DNA of 64,000 nucleotides. Source: Epiperipatus broadwayi (taxonomy: Eukaryota; Onychophora; Udeonychophora; Euonychophora; Peripatidae). The translations under genes and the position numbers were made by a program. Positions 1-12,324 of the stretch are shown here, piece by piece; position 1 is the stretch's first letter; every line of letters begins with the position of its first letter. Below the pieces are notes generated by a model that was given only the letters and a program-made list of their open reading frames with translations, searched no databases and had not been told where the DNA came from. The stretch covers positions 2,128,501-2,192,500 of the forward strand of contig JAQFVV010000030.1 of assembly GCA_028023455.1 (NCBI GenBank), read 5' to 3'.

Positions 1-2
1 AA

Positions 3-89
3 TCATGCTGGTTTGTAATTGGTTGAATATTACAGTGTCATTGATTGGCTTATATTCATGCTGGTTTGTAATTGGTTGAATATTACAGT
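3..89. repeat. Two-copy direct repeat, 54-bp period
   Basis: A 33-bp segment beginning tcatgctggtttgtaattgg occurs at 3-35 and again without change at 57-89, separated by unrelated sequence. It is a short local duplication and no function is apparent. Confidence 0.8.
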
Positions 90-1094
90 TGTCAAGATCT
101 AATGATTTTTTTTTAGCAATAATATTTAAAACTATTTTTTTTAATGTTGTTATTGATATGTAATTTTCTCTGAATGAACCACAGAAAGTAATGATTCTTT
201 TAAGTGCTACGTTAGAGTCATTTTATTGGTCATTTATATAACTTTTCTGGAAAATAATCATTCTGTAAACATCCTGACTATTTGCGATGAGTCGAATTGA
301 CTTTGATAGAATTTAAATTATAAAAAAGAATGTTTTCCCTCTTTACAAAAAGTGTGTTCCACACATTAAAAATTTAATTGCTATATATAATTTTATTCTA
401 CACACGTGTATGCAATATTAGAATATAAATTTTCATCACAATGACACAATCATAAATCAAATCATCAAATAAAACATAGAATCTGATATTTAATAATTTA
501 AAATAATTTATACAATAATCATACATCAGTTTCTATATTTAAAATATTCTACTGTATTTTTCTATACCTTGTAAGCTCAACAATTTTTAAATAAACCATT
601 CGGGGGGGGGGGGGAGGCAAAGATTTTTACATCATGAGAAATTTACTTCCTAACTAAAAAAAATATAAGCACTTATTTATCAATCAATAATTACATGACT
701 AGCTAGGTTGGTTGTAACTTGACCAGTTAAAAAATCCTAATCTAAGCAAGAAAATTATTAACCCTTTCAACGATTATTATTTAATTGGCCGAATGAGTTA
801 AAAATCAAAACTTTTAATTGGCCAACTCACAACTTTAACAAAATCTATTGTTAAAATAGATCACTTTTAATAATATAAATACGTTAGTTTCGTTTGTAAA
901 AAGTATATTACTGAATTGTCAGATTACGAAAGCAAACGAATGTCTTTTCAAAAATAAAATTTGATTTATAATTAATTAAATGATTGTAAAGATACCTCTA
1001 TAATACCTATAACATATAAATAGTTCATGTCACTAATGACTACGATAAACTAATTAATACCTTTATAGATATAATAAACACCACATTTCCCCAT
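90..1094. other. Unassigned AT-rich sequence
   Basis: No coding frame, RNA gene or recognisable repeat was found here. A 12-13-base poly-G run sits near 602-614. Confidence 0.5.
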
Positions 1095-1245
1095 TCTTTT
1101 CAAATTCATATAAATAAAGATATAATAAAAGACAAATGACCCCCAAGATGCATTTCGTGTTGAACCACCACTCATCAGTCGGCTCAAGTCACTATCTCTC
1201 GTATATATATCTATTATATGCAAAGTATTTATCTAGAGTAAATTG
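1095..1245 (-). repeat. Family C element fragment (HHR-bearing)
   Basis: This segment is the same repeat as 32395-32555: both carry the ribozyme core plus shared flanks (a tail reading toward a tatctttatt motif on one side and an AT-rich microsatellite-like stretch on the other). It belongs to the subfamily in which the cleavage triplet is AUC. No TSD was found, so the limits are approximate. Confidence 0.6.
1142..1183 (-). ncRNA. Hammerhead ribozyme, family C, near intact
   Basis: On the minus strand the order is stem I strand CCGA, core CUGAUGA, a 15-nt stem II hairpin closed by GUG/CAC with one internal mismatch, GAAA, self-complementary stem III AUGCAU, cleavage triplet AUC, and return strand UUGGG, which pairs with CCGA (one G-U). 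This is the type I HHR arrangement with a minimal palindromic stem III. All core nucleotides are present. Activity is inferred, not shown. Confidence 0.7.
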
Positions 1246-3320
1246 TTACATTTTCATTTACCATTGTCAAACTCCCTCCACTAACAACTTTGACGCCATC
1301 CATTTTAGATAAATACACTAATGATTATTACTAATCATTTTTGAAACTAGAGATTATCTCTAGCACAAATATAAACTTTAAACCTCAGTTAAAGATTAAT
1401 ATATCTGATATTTTTAAATTTACACACACGGAGTTATTCACCTTTCTCTATCCCATATTTAATATCTTTATAGATATAATAAACACTTCAATTAACAATA
1501 ATTAATACCTCTTTAAATTAATTAGCTATCAGACGCAATGGAATGCATGAATTCTAATCACCTGGGTGGTTAATCAATGCCCGATCAAATATAAAATGGA
1601 TAAGAATTTAAAACTAAGGGAATAAATTGCTTTCTCCCACATTTTTAAAATATCTCCCTACATTTCAATAATAATGAATACACATACAGTTTGACATATG
1701 AATTATATAAAATAAATTTACAGATCACCCACACATGCTGATAATATCTTGAATATTAAACTCATTTATGATGGACTTTACTTAAATAAGTTGCCAAGAC
1801 ATTTCAATGATTAGGTAAGGGTTTAAATTATTCTTAGTGAGGATAACTAAATATAGACATTAAAACTTCATCTGTCATTTAAATAGCAAACAATATTATA
1901 GAACATAATTGGTATAAAACCAAGCAAGTTTTTTTTTTAGGATAATTGACTGGCAAGTAACATGTCTTCAACAATTCAATAGGAGACAACTACGAGTGAT
2001 AAAGTTAGGCTTACTCTCTGGGTTGGATATCAATTTGGCATATCAAAAATAGATCAAATAACAAACTAAAAGAGAAATAAATTTCAATCTAGATTGCCAC
2101 ACCAAATTTAAAATGAAATTAATACAGCTTGAAATTAAATTGTATAGACAGTTAATATTTACAGAATATCTTTGAAAAAACATGAACAGACAGCCTACAA
2201 AAATAGTATTAAATTACAATGCTAGGTTAATGAAAGTTCACTGTCTGGTGACAATGCAGACATTTACCTTAGCCAACTTGCTGACACAAAGCAGGTGGTC
2301 AGTGGATCATGATCATATACTAGTTTTTCTGGAAACAGGCATCGGGTGGTAATTAAAGTTCAAATTCAGGCAAACATTCTTTTTTGAACATTTCACTTAA
2401 TTGGGCCCAGTTGTTTCGGACTTTGGCATCATGAGTCAAAAGATGAGAGTCCCAGGAGTATGGAGAAATCATTTCCTTTACCCCAACATAATTTTATTTC
2501 ACAAATTAAACTCGTGTGGACTATGTTAGCATTCTAACATAAAAATCAAAGAAAAACTCTCCTGATAGCCAAAATTTCAGCTATTTATACATAATATGGT
2601 CCTTTGTTTCCCTTACATTTTTGTTTAGATGTTAAACCTGATTAAATTCTTGCCAGCCATTGTTTCAAACTCAGTATACTTTGTTATGTCTTAAATTGAT
2701 CCACATTTTCATATATGTTAATGAAAAACCGATCAATTAGCCAAGTGAAATTTAAATAAATTGTCTTTTGTCCATATAAAATTTTATATATTCTCTTAAG
2801 TATATTTCCATATATGGTAATGGAAAAAAATGATCAATTGCCAAGTAAAATTTAATTAAATAATCTTTTGTTACTTTCAAGTTTTGTAAATTTTTTAAAA
2901 ATGAAATGACACACCAAAAACACCATATTTAATGATTACATTGCATTTGCAAATATCTGTTCTGTCTTATAAATTATTGGTAAAATTATTTAAAATATAC
3001 AAAATATAAATTATACAAAATTGATAAACTATACAAATATTATAAATTGATTTGTTTATACATATATACAAACACTAATTAAATTGGCAAAAGAAACCAA
3101 ATTATTTTGATAATTTTATCAGAATACATGTCTATTTAATTTCCCATAACTATTTAAATTTTAGTAGAGGTTCCCCTTTTAGATTTGTATATATATATGC
3201 CCTCACATATTGCTAGATTCAGGTGCTAACCACATGGATAAGTTGTGTTCAAATCCATGCTAGTGGTTATTCAATCAGCAACAGGTGAAGCATAAGTATG
3301 TATAATATTTACAGCTTCAC
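1246..3320. other. Unassigned AT-rich sequence
   Basis: No supported gene. Two similar segments near 2700-2770 and 2805-2880 (a catatatg motif, then aatgaaaaa, then gatcaatt, then ccaagt) look like a diverged local duplication. A box-B-like gttcaaatcc near 3250 is too isolated to call a SINE. Confidence 0.4.
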
Positions 3321-3498
3321 AGGGTATTCCTTAAGTCTGAACACATAGGCAAAAATATATATTTTTAATAAATGAAATTTATTAATAACATTTTATTCAA
3401 TTAGAATATTAAATAATGTCTTCAATATAATTTCCATCATTTGCAATCCCAAAGTTTGATGCATTTTGCAAAATTTACATGAACTCGGTGTAACAAAT

Positions 3499-3602
3499 CT
3501 TGCATTGGTGGCCGAGAGGTCAGCGCGACTGCCTTGCACTTGCAGGCAGTTGCCTGGGTTGCGGGTTCGCGTCCTGGCTGATGCTATGACACTTTAAAAA
3601 AA
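3499..3602 (+). mobile_element. tRNA-derived SINE, full length
   Basis: The body has an A-box-like segment (tggccgagaggtc) typical of class II (Leu/Ser) tRNAs and a B-box-like segment (gggttcgcgtcc), then a short unique end (gatgctatgacac) and an A-rich tail. It is flanked by a perfect 18-bp TSD, gaactcggtgtaacaaat, at 3481-3498 and 3603-3620. Other copies are at 20326, 32621, 36428 and 63701. It would be transcribed by RNA polymerase III and mobilised in trans by a LINE. Confidence 0.9.
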
Positions 3603-3776
3603 GAACTCGGTGTAACAAATACACATTGCCATCAATGTTAGCATATTCACTCTTTATGAATTCAATCAAGTGTTTTACATATGTGATTTTCATTGAGAAT
3701 ACCTTTAATTACTATGAAAAAGCCAAGTGGAATCCTTCTTGCATGATGCGCATTAAATTCATCTGCTATATTTTGA

Positions 3777-3801
3777 TATATATATATATATATATATATA
3801 G
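3777..3801. repeat. (TA)n microsatellite
   Basis: A run of about a dozen TA units lies inside the mariner-like relic. Confidence 0.8.
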
Positions 3802-4006
3802 TTAATGTGATTTCCTATAAGTCCAGATGTATGGGACACCCTACATAGGTAAAGGTTTAACATTTTTAATAAGCTATAACTGGCAAATATATAACTTTAT
3901 TTAGTATACCTGCTTTAAAACAATAGACTATTAAATAAAAATTCTATGCATCTATCAACAAATTAAATCATATTTTTAAATGATTATTAACAAGCATATT
4001 TAACTA

Positions 4007-4168
4007 ACATCACATGATCACCATTTCTTATGCTTGCTTATAACTGTTGTTAAAACAGGCAAAATTCACACCATACATATTGCCACACACAGCAAGCCTT
4101 CTGGCATCCATTGATTACTATGGCTTGCTGTGTGTGGCAATACATATGGTGAGTTTTACCTGTTTTAA
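4007..4168 (+). mobile_element. Family A element, short hairpin form
   Basis: The element starts with the family A head (acatcacatgatcacc) and ends ccatgtttt-like (cctgtttta), with TSD catatttaacta at 3995-4006 and 4169-4180. Its middle is a hairpin whose arms read attgccacacacagcaagcc and the reverse complement. The ribozyme segment found in longer copies is missing. Confidence 0.8.
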
Positions 4169-4180
4169 CATATTTAACTA

Positions 4181-5335
4181 ATTGTTTTATTGACAATTGG
4201 AACATTTAACTTATACCTATATAACTTAATTAGAAGAAAGTTAACTTGAGAACAAGCTTAGTTGTATTTAATCAAAAAAAGAAAAATTTTAATTATTATT
4301 ATTAGTTATATTTAAACCTTAGGGGGTTAAATATATGGTTACAATATATGTATTCTTTTACAATTATTAGCTGATTTACAATATATTATTAAAACACCAA
4401 CTAGGAATGAATTAAGATCGCACTATCTTTATAGTTTCTAGGCAAATTATAAACACCAATCAGAAGTTATTTGGGATTTTTTTAAAATCATTCTTATTCA
4501 AATTTCATCCAAAAAGTTTGGTTGGATTTCTGAGTATATTCACTGTTTTAGCGTGAGAATTGGCTTTATCCCAAGACTGCGGATGAAAGGATTGCCTTCA
4601 AAAACATAGATTCTGCAGAGCAATCCGTTGACTTTTATATCATGCAATTATTAAAAGAATTATTTAAAATGAATTCTGATTGATATTTATAATCGGATTA
4701 AAAACTTTATAAATAAATTATGTTGTAACTTCATATATATGTATAGATATAGGAATGCTTCCTGCTCAAAGTTATAAAGATATGTAATCTTATAGCATGT
4801 GTGCTCAGATAGATTTGTGCTATAAAGAAAAAGGAAAACTTGCCAAATACAAGGATAATTATAGAAATTAATAATAAAATCTAAAAATGACTTAAGGATT
4901 ATATTTAAGCAATCAAATAATATTTTAATTCTATTTATTTGAGTATTTTAATATAAAAACATGTCTGTGCTAATGAATCCGATTGTTTAATCTGATTCTG
5001 TAAAAATCCAATGATTAAATTATTTAATTAGTTTAAAAGGAAAACATATGTTTTCTACAAAATAAAGTAGAGATTGCTAGATTTAAAGCGATGTAATTAG
5101 AATTCTTTAATTAATTAAAAATATTTTGCAATAGCCCATATTTATCATTAGAATTATAAAAGATTAATTCCGAAAAAATAATTAAACTCTGATGTTTTAT
5201 TTCTGAATTAAAAGGAATTATAAAGAAATTTAATTAAAATTAAATTATTTCTGTTTCTAACTCCAAAAAAAAAAAAAACAAATTCAGAAAAAAGGGAATT
5301 ATCTTGTAATTTTATAAATAACATAGAAAACAAAC
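4181..5335. other. Unassigned AT-rich sequence
   Basis: No coding or RNA feature could be supported in this stretch. Confidence 0.4.
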
Positions 5336-5654
5336 CTTCGACCCAATATTTAGAGTTTTCTGGGATGTCAATCTGAGCAACTGATGAATATGGGTCGCTA
5401 TAAATAATACACTTACTAGAAATCTTAGCTAGTAGATTTGGGTTTGGAGCGAAAATAAGAAGGTATGAGGATGTCATGCAGGGCGAACTTATTATTTCCA
5501 AATGACAAATTCTGACTATGCCGCCATGAGGCTCATTAAAACCATTGCATATTCTTAAAAATCCACAGATCGCCATCAATGGCTTTCTAAAGTTTAAATC
5601 ATTAAGCTGCCTTGTATAAATCAGAAAGGCATTCAACCATTCTTGAGCCCGTGT
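5336..5654 (-). CDS. Candidate internal exon, unrecognised product
   Basis: On the minus strand a frame of 106 codons is open between a possible AG acceptor (gatgcatag, just beyond 5654) and a GT donor (gaag followed by gtttgt, at 5335). It starts in phase 0 and ends in phase 1. The peptide contains EWLNAFLIYT, MAICGFLRICNG, NEPHGG and ENSKYWVEG segments with six cysteines and is less biased than translations of the surrounding AT-rich DNA. The same frame continues open past the donor to 5208, but that part becomes Phe-rich and looks intronic. I do not recognise the family. The polypyrimidine tract before the acceptor is weak and no neighbouring exon was found. It could equally be a chance frame or an old element. 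Confidence 0.35.
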
Positions 5655-6079
5655 CTATGCATCAATAAAAACCACCACCTGAGTTATCTATATATAAAGC
5701 AGTTAGATGTACACATTTTCAAATAAAAATGTGTTGATTCCAGCAAACTTTTAAGAACAAAGCTCAGTTATGATCTTAATATATGAAGCTCTTAAATACA
5801 TGTACAATCAAAAGAAGCATATAACTAATAGACTAACAAAGATATCTATTTGTGAAACAGGTACAAAAGAAAAGGAAGGCATTGTTGCTATTGTTATATA
5901 GCCAAGAAGTTATTCTGATTAGAATTATTCACTAAGAAATGGTTGTTTCTTATATACCTAGAGAGAAAAGAAGCTAATTGTCATTAAAAATAAATACAGT
6001 ATAAATTACATACATAAGATGTATATATTGTACCGGTCAAAACATGTTGATTCATCTAACATGAGCTGGAACTCAAAAA

Positions 6080-6170
6080 ATGTACTTCAAACCCAGTCAA
6101 GCCTGAAATTTAGGTCAGGGACCAACCTGGATTCGAACCCATTCCCCAAGTCCCAGATCAAATACCTAAT
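6080..6170 (-). repeat. tRNA-like remnant, possibly an old SINE
   Basis: The minus strand contains a good B-box-like motif, gggttcgaatcc, within GC-richer sequence (ctgggacttggggaatgg upstream of it). No convincing A box or TSD is visible, so this is only a possible decayed SINE of a family different from the five intact copies. Confidence 0.25.
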
Positions 6171-7147
6171 AAATAACATATAATGATATCTCACGAGAAT
6201 TTAATTCTAAGTCTGCCCTACTAGCAGAGTGGAGAAGACAATGAGACTTATTTACTACATTATGACAACTAAAATAGGCATACACATGGTTGGATGTGTG
6301 GAAGTGGAGAAAAGGGAATATGAACGACTCAAATAAGTAGACAATAAAACAATTTAATAACATACATCATTTATATACATTAACGTGTGCATGAATGAGC
6401 AGTCTACCAAATGGTACATTTTACATATTGAAATTCACGCTAAGGGTTTTCATATGCTCTTTTATTAACTAAATAGTATATATAATTTAACACACATCTT
6501 TGGTGGGTACAGTATTAAGATGCCAATCAATTATTAAAAAGATTACATAATATTGCCATTAACGTTTTGATTTATGGTTTTGAAATGCGGTGACTAACAT
6601 TATTTTGGGGAGCATTCCGAGATTCATTACATATGTAAGGGAAATTATTATCATACCATTGAGATCATGAAAATAAATAAAATACATTTGAAAAATTGTA
6701 TTTGATTATATGACAAACTATTTGTTGAAAATTATTTTAATTAACATTGGTAAGAAGAATGCTTTATTTCCCCCCAAGGCATATACTCTTAAATACAGAA
6801 ACAATAAATTACAATGGTGGGATTGTGTAATAAGATTGAAATAACATTATTAATTAATAAAATTGGTAATACTCGGCATTTTATATATATATATTTAAGC
6901 AAAGTTCAATTTTAATGTAACATCAAAACTAGGTCATGAAGCAAAAGAGATAAATAAATTAAGAGATGATGATACTGACATAGTGGTGGAGAAATCAAAG
7001 ATAACACCATGCTTCTGGATGAAAAAGAAGTCTAAGACCCCCATTTTAAAGCAGTGCTTAGAAAAAAGTGGATAGGCATAGCGTGTGCCAGGCATACTGG
7101 AATTACCAATGCCAGAGGCTTTTTTATACAGAATAAGTCCCAGGTAG

Positions 7148-7216
7148 CTCAACTATGCATGGGGCAGGACATAAGAAATCTATGGGTTCAATCCTGTCGC
7201 AACTAACAGATTAGAA
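7148..7216 (+). repeat. tRNA-like remnant, possibly an old SINE
   Basis: A tagctcaact segment resembling a degraded A box is followed about 45 bp later by gggttcaatcctg, a good B box. The spacing suits a tRNA-derived promoter. Termini are not defined. Confidence 0.3.
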
Positions 7217-8553
7217 GCACGTATATAAATTCATGAAGATGAGCTGAATGTCAGAAATGCAATATGACTGAATGTCACTAATGACATGGAATAAAATTTA
7301 CTGCTCTAAAATAAATGATCTTTGTTTGAATACCATAATTTAAACAAATAATATGCTATGCTGTTATAATATATACATATACAAGATTTTATTTAGTAAA
7401 AGAAAGATTAACATTTATCCCTTTCCCTTTTCTGCTATTTAAAAATAATTCAATCCCACCTTCATGGATTTTATAACTAGAATATTTAAATACTTGATAT
7501 TTTAAGAGTATGAAAAATAAAAGAAAACTAGCAATTATAGAATACAACTAATAAGTCACATTTCAGAATTTAATAAATAACATTTATAAAATAAATAATG
7601 TTTCGGAGCACTAATTAGCCGAAGTTCTGGATTCACTCTGGGTGGAATTACTTTATTCTACTCAGAATTGAACAAATAACAAATTTTTATATTAAAACAT
7701 AAACAAAATGTTGACTCGTAAAAAACAATCTGGTGAGTGTATTAATTAATAATGCATTATGTTTTAAGGTGACATTAATAACCTTAATTCATGGATGTTT
7801 ACTTAAAAAGAAGAAATAAAAAAAGATTTTAGAAAGTCAACTCGTCATATTGCTTGAGATTGGCATATTAATAATAACTAAAATAGACATATAAAATCAA
7901 GTAATAAATACATATAAATAAATGACCACACCAAAGTTAAAGAAAGCTAGAGCATATGAGAGAGAATTAGATTTATAGAAGTTATTTGAGAGCAAATTAC
8001 ATTTTTACATGGTAGGAAGAGATAAAATTAACCAATATGTTAGGAGAAATCTTGATAGCAGGATGTGAGATTAGTTAGACTAGATTTACTTTCAGGTAGC
8101 TTGAAAATTTACCTTGCACCATTTTAAGAGTTCATATTTCAAAGTCTGCTCATGCATGGCAGTTCAAAGATTCATGCAAGTTCTTAGGTAACAGCAAGCT
8201 TCTGATCAGCATTCCAAAGTTCTCAAGTCAGGCTTTTACTTCATTTTCATAGCAGGATGGTATGGCAGCAGAAGATGACCCCCATGGGTCAGAAAGGTGA
8301 TGGAATTTCTACTCAAACATCATTTTTACATTTTAAAGAAACATGGGTTGTGTTAACAGTACAGTTTTCTCAATAGTAGCTAACCCTTGGTGTTTAAAAT
8401 CAGCCCGTTTTATACCCCACTCAGATATTTGTGGAATGCTTTTAATTTTTTATTTCTAGCTTAAAATCTAATCTCTGATCTAACAAAATCTTACATTTCT
8501 TTGTCCATTGTTCTGGGAGATGCAATCATGAGATAATGTTCCAAAAATATATT

Positions 8554-8584
8554 CAAATCTATTTCCAGATTGGAAATAGATTTG
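8554..8584. repeat. Perfect 14-bp hairpin
   Basis: The arm caaatctatttcca is followed by a 3-nt spacer and its exact reverse complement. No T-tract or gene context gives it a function; it may be the tip of a MITE. Confidence 0.75.
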
Positions 8585-11500
8585 ACAAAAATGTTTATAA
8601 CAAAAGTAAAATCTATTAATCTTATTCCCCATTTTATTTTCAGTAAAACTTTAATTAAAAATTTCTTCCCAAGATTAAAACAATAGTATGTTTCCACCCC
8701 TTTAATTATTTTTGGACAATTAACGGTTGCATCTTTCATCTTGGATTTTACTAAAATATACAGTTGATAAAAAATAATAATTTAAAAAGAAAGTTTTAAA
8801 ATGATGTATAATAAAATATTTATAAAACTAATATTTTGTTAATATGTTTGCTCCTGTGATATATAGATATCTGAGCCACACCTACATATTTTAATAAAAG
8901 AATTAATAATAATAATAATAAATGTTATTGAAAAGTTAAAATTTATAATTTTTAGGTCACACATCTCAGAAATATATACATATGACTAAAGGAGTAGGGT
9001 GGGATATAAGGTTTGAACATAGGTTAGTATGTGGTAAGTGGATAGAACCATGAAGCTCAATCTTAAGCTAAAGATTGATTTCTTTAATATTGTTTAAAAT
9101 CTTTCATAAGGAAATGATTAACAAGAGTTGGGAAAATACTAGGAAGAGTATATATAAATATGCTGCTGGAATATTTTACTTAAGAAGAAAAATATTGGTT
9201 TTTAAAAGTGAAAAATATACATGAATTAACTTTCTGGTGGAATTTAATAAACTAAACACTGCATACATTTCAGAACAATCTTCACTTGTTAAAAAGAACT
9301 AGAGTATCGAACACTTAATCTCCATACTTACATTGGTAGCTTGATATTCTTATGATAAACCACTGAGACAGCACATTGTAAAAGAATGAATTTTACAAAG
9401 TCTTGGGGAGTACTCATTATGGATGTGATCCCCTAAATTACATTTATACAGCCATTTCTTGAGATATTTCCTTTTAAAAAAACCAATAACAGCAAATCAG
9501 TATATTTTTTAGTATTAAGGTTTTAATTTTAAAAATCTCAAGAGATCAGCATAATCAAATAGCCAGAAGAACAAAGTATTTTAGTCCTGCTTCTATGTCT
9601 TTGATGGATGTAATGAGTTTACTTTGAGAACATTTTTGGAATTAAGTAAAAACAACTATTTTTTGTAAAGTTTATTAAGATTCATGATTATTTTTATATA
9701 TAAATTGTGTAATAATCATTAAAAATCATAAGTACAGTTGATTACATTTTTATATATGTGAAGGAGGACCCCAAATACCCAGAATTTTATAATAAAAATT
9801 ATTTATTTATTTTAAGTGTTATAAATTTAATCTCTTTCAAATTACTGTCCATTTGATCAATACACCATTCTAAAGATGTTTTTCATTTCTTCAAAGTCTC
9901 TGGAAACACTTGGAAAGTGATGCCTTTTAATGCCTCCAACATTTTATTTTCATCACTTCTAAGTTCACAAAAAAAAAAAAAATTGAGGTGTTTTGCATTC
10001 AAGATATTAAAAAAAAATTCCATGATATGAGATTGAGTGAATATGCTAATAGATAAGCTGGATAATGCTGAATGTAATTAAAAAGTGTTTCACACTCAAG
10101 GCTTTGAGAGATGACACTTTGTCAGGGTAAAGCTTATAATCCTCTCTTTGCCACAAAATGGGATGTTTACATTTTATCACATCATATAAATGTTTCAGAA
10201 ATTTCAGATAAAATGCTTGTCCATTACAAACTAAATCTGAGAGAAAAATGTTGTTTGTATAGAAAAAAATTGACCTTTGGTTTTCATTTGCCACACTTTT
10301 TAAGGACTTGATGAATTTAACATTTCAATTAAATCGTAATAAACTTGTTTTTCTGAGATCAACTGACTTGTAATCTGTTTCAAGCATTGCAACTGTTTCC
10401 CCTGCCATTTCCTGTAAATGAAAACAGAATTTCACATTGTTTGAACTTTTCAGTAATGATAAAAATTGCCAATAGATAAAATGTACTTTAGAAAGAAATG
10501 TCTACATTGTACCATGATTTTATATGATGATGTTATTTATCAGATTGATACTGAAGGATTCCTGCAAACAAATATTACAATAGGCATTCAAACCCAAGAA
10601 TGATTCCAATTATTTTTGGGTATCCCTTTATATATATTTTATTTCTAAAAATAGAATGTAATAATTTCGAATGTATCATTAGCAAAAAAATTAGCATTCT
10701 AACCCCCCCTCCACACACACACAATAGTGTGTTAGGATCTATTGAAATATTCTAAAGATTGAAAAGCAACTTTAACCCTTCAGTGCAATACTGATATGGA
10801 TTTCACACAAAAATAGAGATTTTTATTTACATTATGACACATTATAAAATGGTAATTCACACCCAGTAAGGAATTTATATATGCAATAATTTGTTTGTGA
10901 AAGAAAGCATATTTAATTAATCTGATTTTCAATTTTGCTAGTATTCATCTTGCATGCCTCTACTTTACACTTTATTATATCATCACTTAATAGGGACACA
11001 ACATGACTCTTCCCCCAAATTGGATACAATTTTTTTACACTTAACACCCTGTAAATTGGAAAATATTGCATCACAAGGAATATGTATGTAATAATCGATA
11101 TCACCATAATTATGTGTGGTGAGTGACATTTAAGATTATAGTCTACCACATGCTGCAAATAAATTTAAGCTTTAAAATTCTAGTAGTCTTGTTTTTATAT
11201 ATTATAAATATCCGATTTATTACACAAGTGTGAAATTCTAGGTATTTTAAGTCTTTACATTATCTGATGATGAAAAATTGTTTATGAAATACATCTATAG
11301 TGAGAGAGAATGAGGTTTTTTTTTATTAGAGGATAAGTATGATATAATAAAATTTAGTTAAATATACTTCTTCAATGCAATCATTAATTATTACATAATT
11401 TCTTTGTGGCACAAAAGTATTTTAAAATGGATGTAAATCATTCTCATCTTGTGAGAGAGGGTCAATGGATGTTGTGCTGAAAATTTGAACTTTGTGTGAC

Positions 11501-12324
11501 TGCACATACTACTATTGTATTATTAATTATTATATGTACATTCCTTGAAGACGGTAGTGCAAAAAAAAAAAAGTGAACATTAACAAAAGTGAGAATCAGA
11601 TTGAGATGCTACAATTGTGATAAAGAATTGTAAATAATGCTTGACCATATCATTGACAATGATTAAATATATTTATTTGATATAATACCTTATTGTTTTC
11701 TATTGGTATCAGCCTATTTTAGTCCTGGGAAAAGCATTCTATGTGCACCCTCTTATCCTCCCCTTCTCTAAATAAAACAAACTTGTGAAATTCGATTTTT
11801 AATTATAAATATTTTGTAGAAAAAATAAAAAGTGTAAAATTGACTTTACAAAAACATATAGTTTGTATAAATCTGTATCAGGACTGTGTTCATTGTTGAT
11901 TCTGCACTCTAAGCAGCTGTCTAATTTTCTAAAGGTAGCATTAGTACTATATATTTATGAATTTTATTAATTATAGTTAACTAACGAATGATATCTTTTT
12001 GTTTTCTTTTAAAGGTTGGCTCAATAATTATAACATACAAAGAGTTACTGCCCACATATTCATAATGATAATGAGTATATGGTTATTATTATTATCTATT
12101 TTCAGTTGAAGTAACAAGAATGATAGCAAGATTAAAATTATAGATGTGTTGAACGAATTTTACATGTAGGGATGAATTAGAGAATCTAGAAAATAATAAG
12201 TTAAATTACAGATTCGCAAATTTTATATATATTTTAAATAAAGTCAATGAATTATATGTCAGTACAAGACTTTTAGCAATCAACATTTGTAGTGCCTTAG
12301 TCTATTCATTATCAAAAACAAGAC

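Larger units (their letters stand above)
3321..3842 (-). pseudogene. Mariner/IS630-like element relic, split by a SINE
   Basis: The ends form an imperfect inverted repeat: the left end starts agggtattccttaagtctga, and the reverse complement of the right end starts agggtgtcccatacatctgg. Read on the minus strand, the sequence between about 3480 and 3410 resembles the extreme C-terminus of a Tc1/mariner-superfamily transposase (a Gly/Asn-rich stretch followed by an I-E-D/E motif just before the terminus), but the frame is broken. A complete SINE (3499-3602) is inserted in it. No clear TA duplication was seen. The family assignment is tentative; the inverted ends are directly visible. Confidence 0.45.
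5655..12313. other. Long unassigned AT-rich block
   Basis: No gene could be supported. Small marks are listed separately: two tRNA-like remnants and one perfect hairpin. Open frames here are short, AT-driven and lack recognisable motifs. Homopolymer and microsatellite tracts include a cacacaca run near 10712. Confidence 0.4.

Noticed and set aside
3185-3275. Possible tRNA-like element with gttcaaatcc
   Set aside because: Only a B-box-like match is present, with no A box, no tail and no target duplication.
3498-3600. SINE bodies read as functional tRNA-Leu/Ser genes
   Set aside because: Acceptor-stem pairing is not evident, copies share non-tRNA 3' ends with A tails, and each has a target duplication.
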